Positions 22,423 to 33,360 of a DNA stretch of 64,000 bases are shown piece by piece. The first letter of the stretch is position 1. Each line of letters starts with the position of its first letter. The notes under the pieces are model-generated. The model was given only the letters and a program-made list of their open reading frames with translations, did not search any database and had not been told where the DNA came from. Origin of the DNA: Gnetum montanum (Eukaryota; Streptophyta; Gnetopsida; Gnetales; Gnetaceae); assembly GCA_015680685.1 (NCBI GenBank), contig MNCI01003975.1, positions 2,163,371 through 2,227,370 on the forward strand. The letters run 5' to 3'. Made by a program: the position numbers and the translations under genes.

Positions 22423-23284
22423 AGTTCTCCTAAAACCAAATCATTTTCATGAACCCATATAGCATTTTTAGATAGTGACTGCCACTTGGAGTGATGGTAA
22501 AGGTGCTTATTTCTCAAGTCATAAGAGATAGTTTTAAACCTAGGCATAGCTACTCAAAAGAGATTAGACTTTTACTTAACTACCAACCCTCTTAAGACCT
22601 CACCTTAGTGGGATGAGTATTGAGTCTCTAAGTGATGATATGACATTTTCAAATCATTTATTATTCCAATGCATTAAATACTCATGCATCTTGTTGCCTC
22701 TTGTGCTCATTGTCTCTTTTGCTTACAACACAATTAACTTCTTTGATGTCTTCAATGGAGTTTGATCTTTAATTGCTTTCTTGAGGACTTCAAGATTATT
22801 CTTCAAGTTTGAGGCAAAAATATTACCATAATATGGGCTCAAATCTAAAATGTTAAAAACACAAGAAATAAGAAAATTAATTTTTGGGCTCCATAGTTGA
22901 GTGTGGCCTAACAAAAATATTCATGGTTGAGAAAAACACGAGAAATCTAAAATGTTAAAATAAGAAAATATTTGGATTGATTTTAAACCTAATCTTGAAT
23001 GGACTAATTCTTCTTAATTTGATCTTGTAGCAATGCACATTCCTTTGCCTTTCTTTGCTCAAATAATTCCTAATCTAAAATTCAAAACTTTTTGCCTTCA
23101 TTGGCTTTGGATGCCTCTTCTTTGGTATTTTTTTCAATTAAGCCTTGACTAGTTAATGTAATTTTGTTATTTGAACAATAAAATTAGTACTCAAAGAGGC
23201 ACAATCATCAAATTGTTTCAATTCATCAACCATTTTGGGTGAGAAACCATAATTTGCCACAAATGGACTCTTACTAATGCTAGT
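22423..23284 (-). pseudogene. Integrase C-terminus and 3' region of gypsy element G
   Basis: On the reverse strand, AFHTSISKSPFVANYGFSPK (about 23300-23240) is the usual ...TGxSPFxxxYGxxP... region of Ty3/gypsy integrases. Next comes STNFIVQITKLH..LVK, matching the family's IHxLVxxxL segment. Further left (22723-22914) is an unassigned frame. A junk patch of copied short tracts lies at 22841-22960. I see no chromodomain. Confidence 0.6.
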
Positions 23285-23301
23285 ATGAAATGCATTATTA
23301 T

Positions 23302-24159
23302 TTTTCTTTTGAGAAAAAGGAAAACTCAATTCTATGGTGGCTGGGGCACAAAATAGTTTCAAGTACATATAAATGATATTCTAAGCATATCATAAATATC
23401 TCTATAGTCATCAAAACTTAGCAAAGTCATTTTTAGTAATAGCTATTAACTAAATATGTAGAGCTTGAATAACAATCAATCTTGGTTGGATGTGAACATT
23501 TCAAAAGAGGCATTTCTAGCCATCCACTATTGATAAAGCAAACATGGGAGCAAGCCTTTTCTATATCTTTTCTTTCTTTTTTCCTTTGCTAATGGCCAAA
23601 ATCTAAGAACATCCTCCATAGTTGAGTGTGGCCTAACAAAAATACCACAAAGAGTCTATATTTCTTTCCAAAATTCTTGGGCTTTTGGGTATTGGAAAAA
23701 ATAGTGGTCCTATGTCTTTGTATATTTCCCACATTGTGAATACCTGTCATCATCTATTATACCTATATGTTTTAGTAGCTCCTTTATTGGCAAACGACCA
23801 TGTAAAAGCTTAGAAAAGAATACCTTATGGCAAGGCAAGAGGGATTGATGCCACTAAAGGCCCTTAACTGGATCCAAGGTAGTAGTTGTAAGTGTCTAAT
23901 ATGCATAATGTAAAAAATAGGAGGAAGAATTATCCCATTGAATTATATTTCTGCTAACTTGAATATGTGATCCAAACCAATCTTTTAAGCTCTCAAAACT
24001 TTACCAAATAGGGCTTCCCTGAACAATGGAAGGAGTATTATGAAATAAGAATCCTCCATAAAGATACTTAGCTCACATAACTATAGCCCAAGGTTTATTT
24101 GAAGTATATAATTGTCAAATTAATTTTCCTAACAGTGCAAAATTAACATTTGAGAGATG
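23302..24159 (-). mobile_element. 5'-truncated LINE, reverse strand, splitting the integrase gene
   Basis: The 17-mer ATGAAATGCATTATTAT flanks it (23285-23301 and 24160-24176). The A-tail appears as TTTTTCTTTT at the left end. Reverse-strand text includes SPIW, then KVFFSKLLHGRLPIKELLKH (about 23826-23765), YSQCGKYTKT, DHYFFQYPKAQEFWKE, which is the zinc-binding C-terminal part of plant LINE reverse transcriptases. The flanking integrase reads across the site once the insert is ignored. Confidence 0.85.
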
Positions 24160-24770
24160 ATGAAATGCATTATTATAGGAGAATTCAACATGTGCCAACA
24201 TGTTCTTCCATCTTTGAGGTTGATCTTAACATAAGCATCTCAAATTCTTCAGCAGAGATCTATTTAGAACCTTAATTTGTCCATCAAGTTGAGGATGATA
24301 AGCTATAAATAAGGATAACTTGGTTTCCAATAATTTACAAAGTGATCTTTAAAATGACTTGTAAAGTTGAAATTCTTATCACTAACAATATCTAATGGAA
24401 ATCCATGGAGCTTAACAATATGTTGAAAGATCAAATGAGTAACATGGAAAGCATGATTGCTCTTCCTACATGAAATAAAATGAGCCATATTTGTAAATCT
24501 ATCCATTGCTAAAAAAATAGAATTATGACAAGATCTTGTTCTTGGAATGCCATGAACAAAATCCAAAGAAACACTTTCCCAAGGATATAGTGCCCATTAA
24601 CACCTTTCCCACTTTTGAACTTTTGACAGACATAACATCCATTAACAAATATAATAACATCTCTATACGTACCTAGCCAAAAATAATTCTTGTTTACCAA
24701 TTCCAATGTTTTATCTTGCCCATATGTCTAGCCATGTTATTATTGTGCTTTTCATCAAGAATCTTTAATT
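24160..24770 (-). pseudogene. Integrase of gypsy element G: zinc finger and catalytic core
   Basis: The reverse-strand order is DEKHNNNMARHMG and CYVCQKFKSGKG (HHCC finger, about 24760-24600), then MDFVHGIPRTRSCHNSIF, LAMDRFTNMAHF (first catalytic D), LHGFPLDIVSDKNFNF (second D), and YHPQLDGQIKVLNRSL where the family has DGQTExxNR. The catalytic glutamate therefore appears as lysine. Several frameshifts are present. The text stops at 24176 where the LINE enters. Confidence 0.75.
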
Positions 24771-25470
24771 CAAAGCCACATTTGGCAACATAAATTTGTC
24801 TATCCACGAAGAGAATACCATGTTGAATATGGTAAGCTTTCTATCTATCAACTCTTCCCAACAATGGAGAATTTAAATATTTTCATACCATACCAAAATG
24901 AGCATCATTAGGATAAAAACTAGTGAAATAGTCTAAATCATTTATCTTAACACAAGAATGTGCAACATGAATTCTTTATCTCAACACAATAATGATCAAC
25001 ATGAATTCTTGACAAAGGATCAGTAGTCATATTTGATTTGCCACTTCTATGCTTTAAGATAAAATGAAAATTTTGATGTTGCTTAATCCATTTCATATGT
25101 TTAGTACTTAGTTTTCTTTAGAGAATTTAAAAATTGAAGTGCTCTATGATTAGTAAGTAAAAGAATTTTAGATCCCAACAAATAATGTCTCTAATGCTTT
25201 ATTGATTAAAGTATAGCATATAACTTCTCATATACACTATACTTTTGTCTAGACTCATTTAAATTTTTAAAAAGGAATGTAATGGGCTTAGCTTCTTGTG
25301 AAAGAACACCACCAATAATAAGTTCATTGAATCCACTTCCACTTTAAAAAGTTTAGAGAAGTTTGGAATTGCCAAAACTTGAGCATTATAAATTTTTCCT
25401 TTCAAAGTTAGGAATGATCTTTCCTTAGCATCAGTTGATGAGAAGCTCCCATGAATTCCACAATCCAAGC
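24771..25470 (-). pseudogene. Reverse transcriptase thumb and RNase H (gypsy element G)
   Basis: SFLTLKGKIYNAQVLAIPNFSKLFKVEVD (25420-25330) is the link from reverse transcriptase to RNase H, with the first RNase H aspartate in VEVD. Degenerate RNase H text follows down to 24770. Upstream gag, protease and most of the reverse transcriptase are missing, because LTR-like sequence starts at about 25485. The element is internally deleted. Confidence 0.65.
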
Positions 25471-25484
25471 TCTCTCATAGTCAA

Positions 25485-25640
25485 AAAATAACAAATTGAA
25501 TAAGAAAAAGGAAAATGAAAGCTTTATTCTTGGTCAAATTGAGAATTCAAAGTTAAAAGGAAGCATAATTCCCAAGGAAAGATAAGAGATTCAATCCAAC
25601 TCTCACACACTCAATCAAAGTAATCATAAGTAGAGACATG
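25485..25640 (-). mobile_element. LTR remnant of gypsy element G
   Basis: It matches 21670-21800 around the AAAGCTTTATTCTTG segment and the GATTCAATCCAACTC end. It abuts the truncated pol, which indicates a deletion between the LTR and the middle of pol. Confidence 0.45.
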
Positions 25641-25649
25641 ACTGGGAGA

Positions 25650-26540
25650 GCCATTGGGTGATACAAGTTATTGAATATAATATCCATAAGGATTAGGTTT
25701 CCTATAGTAATATTACTACCTTTCTGATGACATCTCCCATGACTATAGGTTTTACCACTACTGGTAGTACTCCTAAGATTAAGGTGGCACTTGACTTGAG
25801 TAATAATATTGGTGGTGATAGGGCTACCTATAGTTTCCTTGAGGATAAGGTAACCTCCTTGGGGCTTGCTTCTTGATGAACTTTAGGTTTAATGTATAAG
25901 TCCCAGACACTTGCAAGTGTGACATTATCGGGTAACAATCGTTCAAATGTTCATGTTGGCAAACATCACAACCATTATCATTTGACTCAGAGTCTTTAAC
26001 CTCCTCTACTATAGTTGCTTTTCCCTTATACTGGTATAAGTCCTTCCCTATATCTCTTTTCTTTCTTTTACCTTTTTTCTTGTCTCTTTCTTATTTTTTT
26101 TCTTCATAATTTTTAGTGTTGTTGAGAATTTTTTATTAATAAAGTCCCACATTTTATCAATATTTGTTGATGTTTTAATAATTAATTTTTAAATGGGAAA
26201 GATATTTCTTTGTACTAACTTCTCTAATGGTGATTCTTTATTAGGTTGATAGAGACATATCTCCTTTTTATGAGTTGAGGAATCCTTGTTATACTTCTAT
26301 GTACTTTCTTTCTTCTTTAGCTCATCTTTCTTCTTTGCCACTTGATTAATTGGACTTTGGATCTAATGGGCTTTTATTGTTGATAATCACCCTAGGGATA
26401 GACCTTGAGAATCTTTCTTATCTATTTATGGAGTCCATCTATGATATGATGTAGTTGCTCCTTTTGAGAAAAGTCATGGCCTAGCCATTTGTGAAGGAGA
26501 GAATAGTGTCTACCCAAGACTACATGAAGGTGATGTAGAC
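25650..26540 (-). pseudogene. gag fragment of an Athila-like element, reverse strand
   Basis: It aligns with 34080-35100 on the same strand: TGATGACATCTCCCATGACT versus TGATGGCCTCCCCCACGACT at the left, and the segments giving DGLH..LGMYNQ and LGHG (26390-26500) at the right. No long frame remains. It is a broken copy of the same family as the element at 30570-42702. Confidence 0.6.
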
Positions 26541-26559
26541 ATCAAATAAGACAATGCAT

Positions 26560-27717
26560 AACCTCTCCAATAATGGGATCTTTTCCTTAATTTTTGGCAT
26601 GTTTGATGGTATTTTGGGCCTATTTTGATGATTTCATGAGGTTTTGAGGTTATTGAAGACTTATTTGATGGTGTTTGGAGGTTCCAAATCTCAAAATAAG
26701 CATATTTATTTTTGCCCTTAGTAGGTGAGACGTCTTAGTCTTATCCAAGACATCTTAGCTACATCCAAGATGTCTTAGTTTCATCTAAGACATCTCATAT
26801 ATTTCTAAGATATCTCAACCTAATTCTAGATGTCCCATCTGTGTCAAGATGTCCCCAAGCTGAAGATGCCCTAGCTCTTTACAAGACATCTTAACATGAC
26901 TCAAGATGTCTCTTCTAAAAATACCAACTTTTGCACAAGACATTCTATTCTTATTCAAGACATTTTATATGAACATAAGAAAATTTCCTATGGATTTTTA
27001 AAGATTTAACTTTTAAATTTAAAGAGAAAAGATAAAGATAAAGATACATTAGGAAAAGATATAAATAGATCTCTTGAGCTTTCATTTTGGCTAAGAGGGT
27101 TTGGGAGAGAAGAGAGTGGAGAGATAAAGTCTTGGCTAAGTACCTTGATCATCATCCTTATTATAGTATGAATCCTTTAATTGAGTATTATATGAGGATT
27201 TGATTGAATCTCTTATTTATGCAAGGGAATGTGTGCTTTCTTTCTATTGTAAATTCCTCATTTGAGTAAGAATAAAGCTTTCATTTTCTTTTCTTGTTCA
27301 TAATTTTTATGTTTTGATATTAACAGAGATTGAATTATGAAATCCAAGAGAGATTCTCATCAGACTAATATCACAGAGGTTGGACTTGAAGACAATTACA
27401 TCCAAGTGGATAATTCTCATCTCAATTGCAAAGAATCACTTCAAATTCTCAAGCTTGGGTGAATTATCTCTTGCTACTTGTTCCACTCATCTTAGGGTTT
27501 GAAAATTTTCCTTTGATTTCTAAGTTTGTCATATCTTTTAAGAATTTGAAGATAATTGTAGAATTGGACATCCATTGGCTTGCAATAGCCAGGGTTTGAA
27601 GATCTTGACTTATTTCTCCTAAGATTTGAGTATTCCTACTTTCATTCCTTGAGCATTCTTGAATATTTCATCTATCCTTGTATTTTGTAAAAATGTCATT
27701 TTAGATTAATTTCCATC
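26560..27717 (+). mobile_element. LTR and leader region of a gypsy element, with AAGACATCTT arrays
   Basis: About eleven AAGACATCTT / AAGATGTCTT-type motifs occur in 26730-26960. A TATA-like GATATAAATAG follows at 27058-27068 and AATAAAGC (27271) may be a polyadenylation signal. A gag-like start codon lies at the right end. I could not fix the LTR boundaries or a primer site. Confidence 0.45.
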
Positions 27718-27866
27718 ATGCCTCTAAAGAAAAAGATAGTTCAAGCTTTATCAAGGAACATGGATGACATGAGAAATGCTCTCAAGCTCATAGTGAAGAA
27801 ACTAGAAAAGCTTAAAGAGAATAAAGGACATTCTACCTCACCAAAGGCATCCAAGAAAGGGTACAA
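27718..27866 (+). pseudogene. gag N-terminus, cut after about 50 codons
   Basis: The ATG at 27719 opens MPLKKKIVQALSRNMDDMRN, continuing as KLIVKKLEKLKENKGHSTSP. The basic start and coiled-coil character suit a gypsy gag N-terminus. At 27867 the LTR-like block begins. The rest of a gag lies at 29430-30330, possibly the same gene. Confidence 0.45.
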
Positions 27867-29273
27867 TGTTGACATTTTTGGTGTGTCAAAACCTTGAAAA
27901 TGGAAAACTTGTTAATGTATTGTGTGAGATTTTTATAGGCCTAAGGAAGATTATTTTGGCACATCAATAAGACCAAGAATTGAGCAAGAATTTGATAATT
28001 TGGAATGAAAAATCTTGAAAGAATATGTAAGAAGCTAGAGATAATCATGAGCACAGAGGACATTTCAACCTTAAGAAAAGATGTCTTGCAAACTATCGAT
28101 AGAACACATCTTTGCCAAGACATCTCCTCAAAACTAGAGACATCTCACATTGAGACAAGACATCTTTACTGAGACATCTTCCCTAAGATATCTCTGCAAA
28201 GATGTCTTGTACCCAGACAAGACATCTCTGCTACAAGTTACCAAAAATAGTAAGACATTTTAGGCCATGAAGCAGACATCTTGACTAGCCATTTCTAACT
28301 ATTGAAGGGATTCCAATAGGTAAATTGAGGGGAAAAAGGCTATAAATGGAGGACATACTTAAGACATCTCCTCCAAGATATCTCTAGCAAGACATCTCCT
28401 TCAAGATATCTCTACCAAGACATTTCCTCCAAGACATCTTTGTTGGAAGTTGCCAAAAATATTAAGAGATCTCAACCCATGAAGAAGATGTCTTAACTAT
28501 CCGTTTCTAATTGTTGAAAGGATTCTAGTAGGCAAATTGAGGGGAATAAGGCTATAAAGAGAGGACATACTCAAGAGGCAAATGTAAGCCTTGGGATAAG
28601 CAAAGGACAAGTATTAGACAAGTATGTGAGCAAGCATTGGATCCATCTTTGAGAAGTTTGGATTCTCATCTCTTGTATATTTAGATGTGTTGAGCAATGA
28701 TTGTACATATCTTTCGTAAAGTCTAGATCCTCATTTCTTTATCATTTGTTATATTTTTTATTAAGCCTAAAAGCAAGGAATTTGAAGTGATAGTTTAATT
28801 CTTCCTTGATTTTCTTTTTCTTGTTGTAAGCCTTGAGGGGTTGGATGTGCTTCTTGAGAAAAGACATCCCTTTGTAGAACTTGAGAGCTTGTTGGGACAT
28901 TGAGGGGTTGGAAGTATTTCTTAAGAGAAAGCATTCCTTGCAAAGCTTAAGAGTTAATTGAGACTTGAGGGTTTGATTGCCCTATGGGGTTGGATGTGCT
29001 TCTTAAGGGAGGGCATATTTTGCAAGGCTTAATAGCTTGTTGGAATCCCAAGGGGTTGGATGTGGTTTTTAAGAGAAAACATTCCTTGTAAAGCTAGAGA
29101 GTTTGACTTGTAAAGATTGTGGTACTTCAAAATCACATTCTTGAAGAAAAAAAGTATAGAGGTATGGAAGGATTCTACCCTCCTAGTGTGGAAGTACACA
29201 AGTTAAGGAACCATGTAAAATTAGTTGTGGAAAAATTAGGTATTATTGGTTTGAACTCATTCATCCTTCTCTA
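27867..29273 (+). mobile_element. LTR-like block D with duplicated promoter region and 66-bp repeats
   Basis: The start (TGTTGACATTTTTGGTGTG) and end (CCTTCTCTA) match the solo LTR at 2952-3930. It holds about 18 AAGACATCTT-type motifs (28070-28500), a 212-bp tandem duplication (about 28150-28573) that duplicates the TATA region (CTATAAATGG at 28340, CTATAAAGAG at 28552), and four 66-67-bp repeats at 28830-29100. I found no target duplication, so the ends are provisional. Confidence 0.55.
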
Positions 29274-29429
29274 AGTTTTCGAGCTTCATAAAATTTAGGC
29301 AATTCCTTATCAGGATATTCTTCAAGAAATTTCTTAATCCCTTGAAGATGAACTTCCTTTTGAAAATGAAGACTTTGGAGAATGAGAAGATCAATATGAT
29401 ACTTTTCTTCATCCTTGTAATGTTGAAAA

Positions 29430-30330
29430 TAAGTCTCAAGATTTTATTTTTCCTAGAAAAAAGAAAAAGAAACTTTCTTCTAAGCCTTAAAGAAAGGTGA
29501 AGGAATTGAAGTCACTCTTCCAAAAGCTTTCAGGGATGCTTCAAGAATGCTTCATGTTGAAGTCAAATCCTATAGTGACATGCGAGGAATTGAATCTTTC
29601 CTTTCTTGGTTGAAAATGATCAAAATGTACTTTAAACTTGAAGATGTGGAAAATCATCAAAAGGTGTCATATGCTAAAACCAAATTGGAAGGCATGACAC
29701 TTGTATGATAAGAGAAGAAAAATCATTCTTACAATGTGAACAATGATACTCTTATCAAGGATTGATCCTTAATGTAGTTCATGCTCAAGCAAAAATTTGA
29801 GAAGATCCATCATAGACAAGAGGCCATCCAAAAATTACAATACATAAGGCAAGGTTATAAGAGTGTGAATGACTACTAGATGAATTTTTGTAAGTCTTTA
29901 TAACTTACAAAGATTTATTAGAATTACTATGACGAAGCATCCAATATTCAAGAAGGACTTAAAAGGGAGTATTAATAAGAGCTAACTTCTATGGGCCCCA
30001 AATATTAGATGAGGCTTTTAAATTGGCTCTTAAAAATGAGACAAAACTTCAATGCTATAATAGAGATCTCAAATATTTTAAGGGCAAGGAATCTAAAGCT
30101 TATGAAGATGAAAAAGCAACCAAGGAGAAGAAAAATGCCAAGGAAGACATAAATAAGAGGCAAAAGAAGTCTAAGGAGGGCCAGGATTCTAAGAAAGGGA
30201 AAGATCAAGGGAATGGCTATGAATCTAATCTTCAATGCTTCAATTATGGTGAATTGAAACATAAATAATGGAAGTGTAAAATGTGAAAGGTGTTCAAGAG
30301 AAAGGAAGTCCAAACTTTGAAAAAGAAAAA
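29430..30330 (+). pseudogene. gypsy gag with a damaged zinc knuckle
   Basis: The forward text has HVEVKSYSDMRGIESFLSWLKMI, YFKLEDVENHQKVSYAKTKLEG, a region matching QKLxxLRQGxxSVxxY (about 29835-29880), a lysine-rich linker (30080-30220), and CFNYGELKHK (30238-30267). The knuckle normally reads CFNCGxxGHxxxxC, so here the second cysteine is tyrosine and a stop follows. Stops and frameshifts are frequent. Confidence 0.7.
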
Positions 30331-30569
30331 AAAATCCTTCAATGAAAGTAGACCTCTTGTGATTGAAGATGCAACTATATTAATTCTTGTACTTTTATAG
30401 AAAATGTAAATATTAATCAAGTAAATAAAGAAGATGAAAGATCTGATGAAGTAGAGATCAATGATAAAAGAAGTTCTTTCCTTAGTGCTACTAGTTTGAG
30501 CAATTCAACCAAAGAAGCATTCTACGCCCTTATGGAAACATCATTGGTATTGCCTAGGATCCCAATGCA
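30331..30569 (+). pseudogene. Region following gag, probable protease lead-in
   Basis: Weakly coding text (NQVNKEDERSDEVEIND... in one frame) follows gag. The protease active site is not visible before the sequence switches to the reverse-strand element at about 30570. Confidence 0.3.
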
Positions 30570-31425
30570 CTTGTAGAGCTTTCTAATTAGGCAAGGGAAT
30601 GGAAGTGTTGGCTTTCCTGCCTTTATTTCCTTGGATCACCTTTAGATTTTCATGAAGTACAACTAGGTAAGATTGGCATTGTATTTTCCCATTAAGATTG
30701 CACTTCCTTTGGCTGCATAAGTTGATATTCTTTGAGACCTTTAGTTATTAGGAGATGGTAGGTGTCGATATTAAAGTAAATCCTCTCTTCCAAAGTCAAC
30801 TCACTATATGTTTTATTATCTTTGTTATACACCTATTTCAACCATAACTTCTTGGTTTCTACATCAGACCTTGTGGGCAAATGCACTACCTTGGCCTCCA
30901 CATTTGATAGGCTCATAACCTCTATGATTACCTTAACTGAAATAGAGACAATGACTTCATCGATGTTGACTATCGTGCCCTCTTCCTTATTATGTTAGAA
31001 CTGGTACATCTCACCAAGGTACCATTCCCTACTTTAAAAGAGAATGTGCCATAGAGGCGACACCTACAGTTGAGTTATAACTTCCTCAAGGGCAAATACC
31101 ATGAATGGCCTGAAGTTCATTTCCACAATGATTGTGGTCAACATGAATTTCTCCTAGATGACTTCCAGGCATTCTTGAGACAATGTGAGGAATTGTACTC
31201 GCACTCAAGCCTATGGTTTTGTAGCCTCCCCTTAGACCAACTGCCTTGTAATAGGAGCCTCTTAATAAATGCTAAATGATTGGGCCTCATGTTCTTCATG
31301 ATTGACTAGTGGGCCTTGTTCTCCTAGTTGGCCTTTGCCACCTCTCGGGCATTTGCTTGCACCTTGTGAAGCTCCTTCTTGTCCTCCTCTTTTTGGGGCC
31401 ATCTACAATTAGTCAAGCATTTAAT
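30570..31425 (-). pseudogene. Third ORF of the outer Athila-like element, reverse strand
   Basis: Reverse text starting near 31400 reads MAPKRGGQEGASQGASKCPR, then VEMNFRPFMVFALEEVITQL, SPLWHILF, WYLGEMYQF, HNKEEGTIVNI. It aligns with 39968-40478 (MTPKRKQQEGPTQGVIK, VELNFGPFAEFSSEAIRDHL, SPLWPTLS, WYLGETYQFWHNKEEGPTVNI). Stops are numerous. Function is unknown. The layout resembles the plant transposon-associated domain found after pol in Athila-type elements. Confidence 0.65.
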
Positions 31426-33360
31426 GTTACTAAGGTGTTGCCATTTATCATGAATAGGGTTATACCTTACTCATGACCTTAATTCTATTAAATTCTTTGG
31501 CTCGTATGATTGTAGAGTTAGAAAATTTTTTAGAAAAATGCCCAAAAAGTATTAACTTCTTTTATGACCCTTCACAATTAGCCTCTTTTCTCTTATATAT
31601 GGATTATAATGATGGTTATGGTTCCTTGGGTGAGAAAATTAAGGGTTCTAGTATTCATACAAGTTATTTTTCATTAAAATACTTAAGGTTTTTAACATGC
31701 TTACCCTTATAATACATACCAAGTGATAGCAAATTTCAAAAAATTGGTGTAAGTTTTCCATGCAAGACCCTTCACCAACTAAATTAAACACTCCAAGTTC
31801 AACTAGGTTCAAACATCATGAGAATCGAAGCAGTATGGAGCAAGATATCACGTGTGAAAGTTGGTTGCATAGAGCTCTAAATTGATAGAGATAAATGCAA
31901 AAACTCCCCTAGCTTCAAGTGATGATAATGAAGATTTTGATCACCATGAGGATCCTATTTATAGCTTTTTATGGACCTGATATCAAGTATCTAACATTGA
32001 TTCCCACCTAATATCAAGTAGTTAATATCGAGGTGCTTCAAAATGCATTTAATGAGGATATTCAGCATGGAAAATGAAGCTCTATGATTGGTTGGAAGGT
32101 TTTGTGTAAGATCCACATTTTTTGGGTAAGTGAAAAATCATATTGAGGCACCAAAAGTGTTAGAAGATGGAATCGTTGACATTAAAAGCTTTAGAAGATG
32201 TAAGAAAAGGGGTTTTAGATCCATGGTGTAGAATGGATTGGTTATATGATAACGAAAAGTATTGAACTTAACATTTATGTAGTTGGAAGATTTAAGATGA
32301 TGCAGTTGTGTCAAACAAGTACAAGTCACAATAGTTATACAAGTGGATCCTTCCCAAAGTAGGCTTCAACCCTTAATGCCCTTGTATAACCACACCTAAA
32401 AATGTTTGTAGGCCCCAAAGGGGTTTAATGCAAGGCATAGTTGTGGAACAAAACACACATGTTAAAACCACCAATTTGAAAAAATAACTCTATGTTTCAC
32501 AAAACCACAAGTTAGGATCATACAGATAGTGAAATGAGAGGGATTTTAGAAGGGATTGCATAAATTGAGAAATGAGATGCCTTACCATAGGCATAATAAA
32601 TTCTTGTGTGTTATTAATGGTTAAGGTAATCATTAGCCATTCTTTCCAAGATTGAAACCAAGTCAAAACCACATTCCATTAACATTGCATTGTTTCATCA
32701 CTTCGTTAACAACTATAAGATTACCACAGTTGCAAGGAGTAGCATCACTTGGCATTTTGTCCAAGGGAGGAGTCTATTCATGGCACTTTTCTCTTTTTCC
32801 TTTTTTGTTAGTGTTAACCTTACCAGAGGACTACCTTTAGGCATGGATAACATGCCTTTCTAATAACATGGTAAGGCAACACTTATTCTACTATTACTTC
32901 CATTTTTTGTTAGATCTATAAGGATAGAATTACAACCTTGAAAACATGATAAAACCTATAGAAGTGATCAAAGAGAATCCACAAATCCCCTTGATGTCAC
33001 ACCCTTCACATCCCTACTTGGTTCTTCACTTTTCTATCCAGGCACAATGATCACAGATTTATTCTTAGTAATGAAAAAGAATATCATTATGATCATGGTA
33101 AGATCCTCTTATTAATGAAATGAATGGATGGAGGACGTGGCCTCACTGTTCAAATAATTAGTCCCTCATGACTTGATAACATAGAGAAAACCTCACATCA
33201 CTACATGAGATCATTTTATTCATAAGTGAGATTATGAAGAAAGGCAATGAAAACAAAATATAAAAACATTGAAAAGAATAGGAAACATTTGTATCAAGAA
33301 ATAAGAAAATGATAAAAAATTGTAAAACAAAAAGATGAGAAACACTTATTAATTCTGAAT
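31426..33360. other. Insert between parts of the outer element, mostly unrecognised
   Basis: In the sister element only about 300 bases separate the GTCATGGGGGAG motif from the third ORF. Here about 1.9 kb does. It includes reverse-strand LTR-like features near 31930-32060 (CTATTTATAGC and GATATCAAGTATC strings) and a possible LTR start TGTCACACCC near 32996. No confident element or gene was found. Confidence 0.35.
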
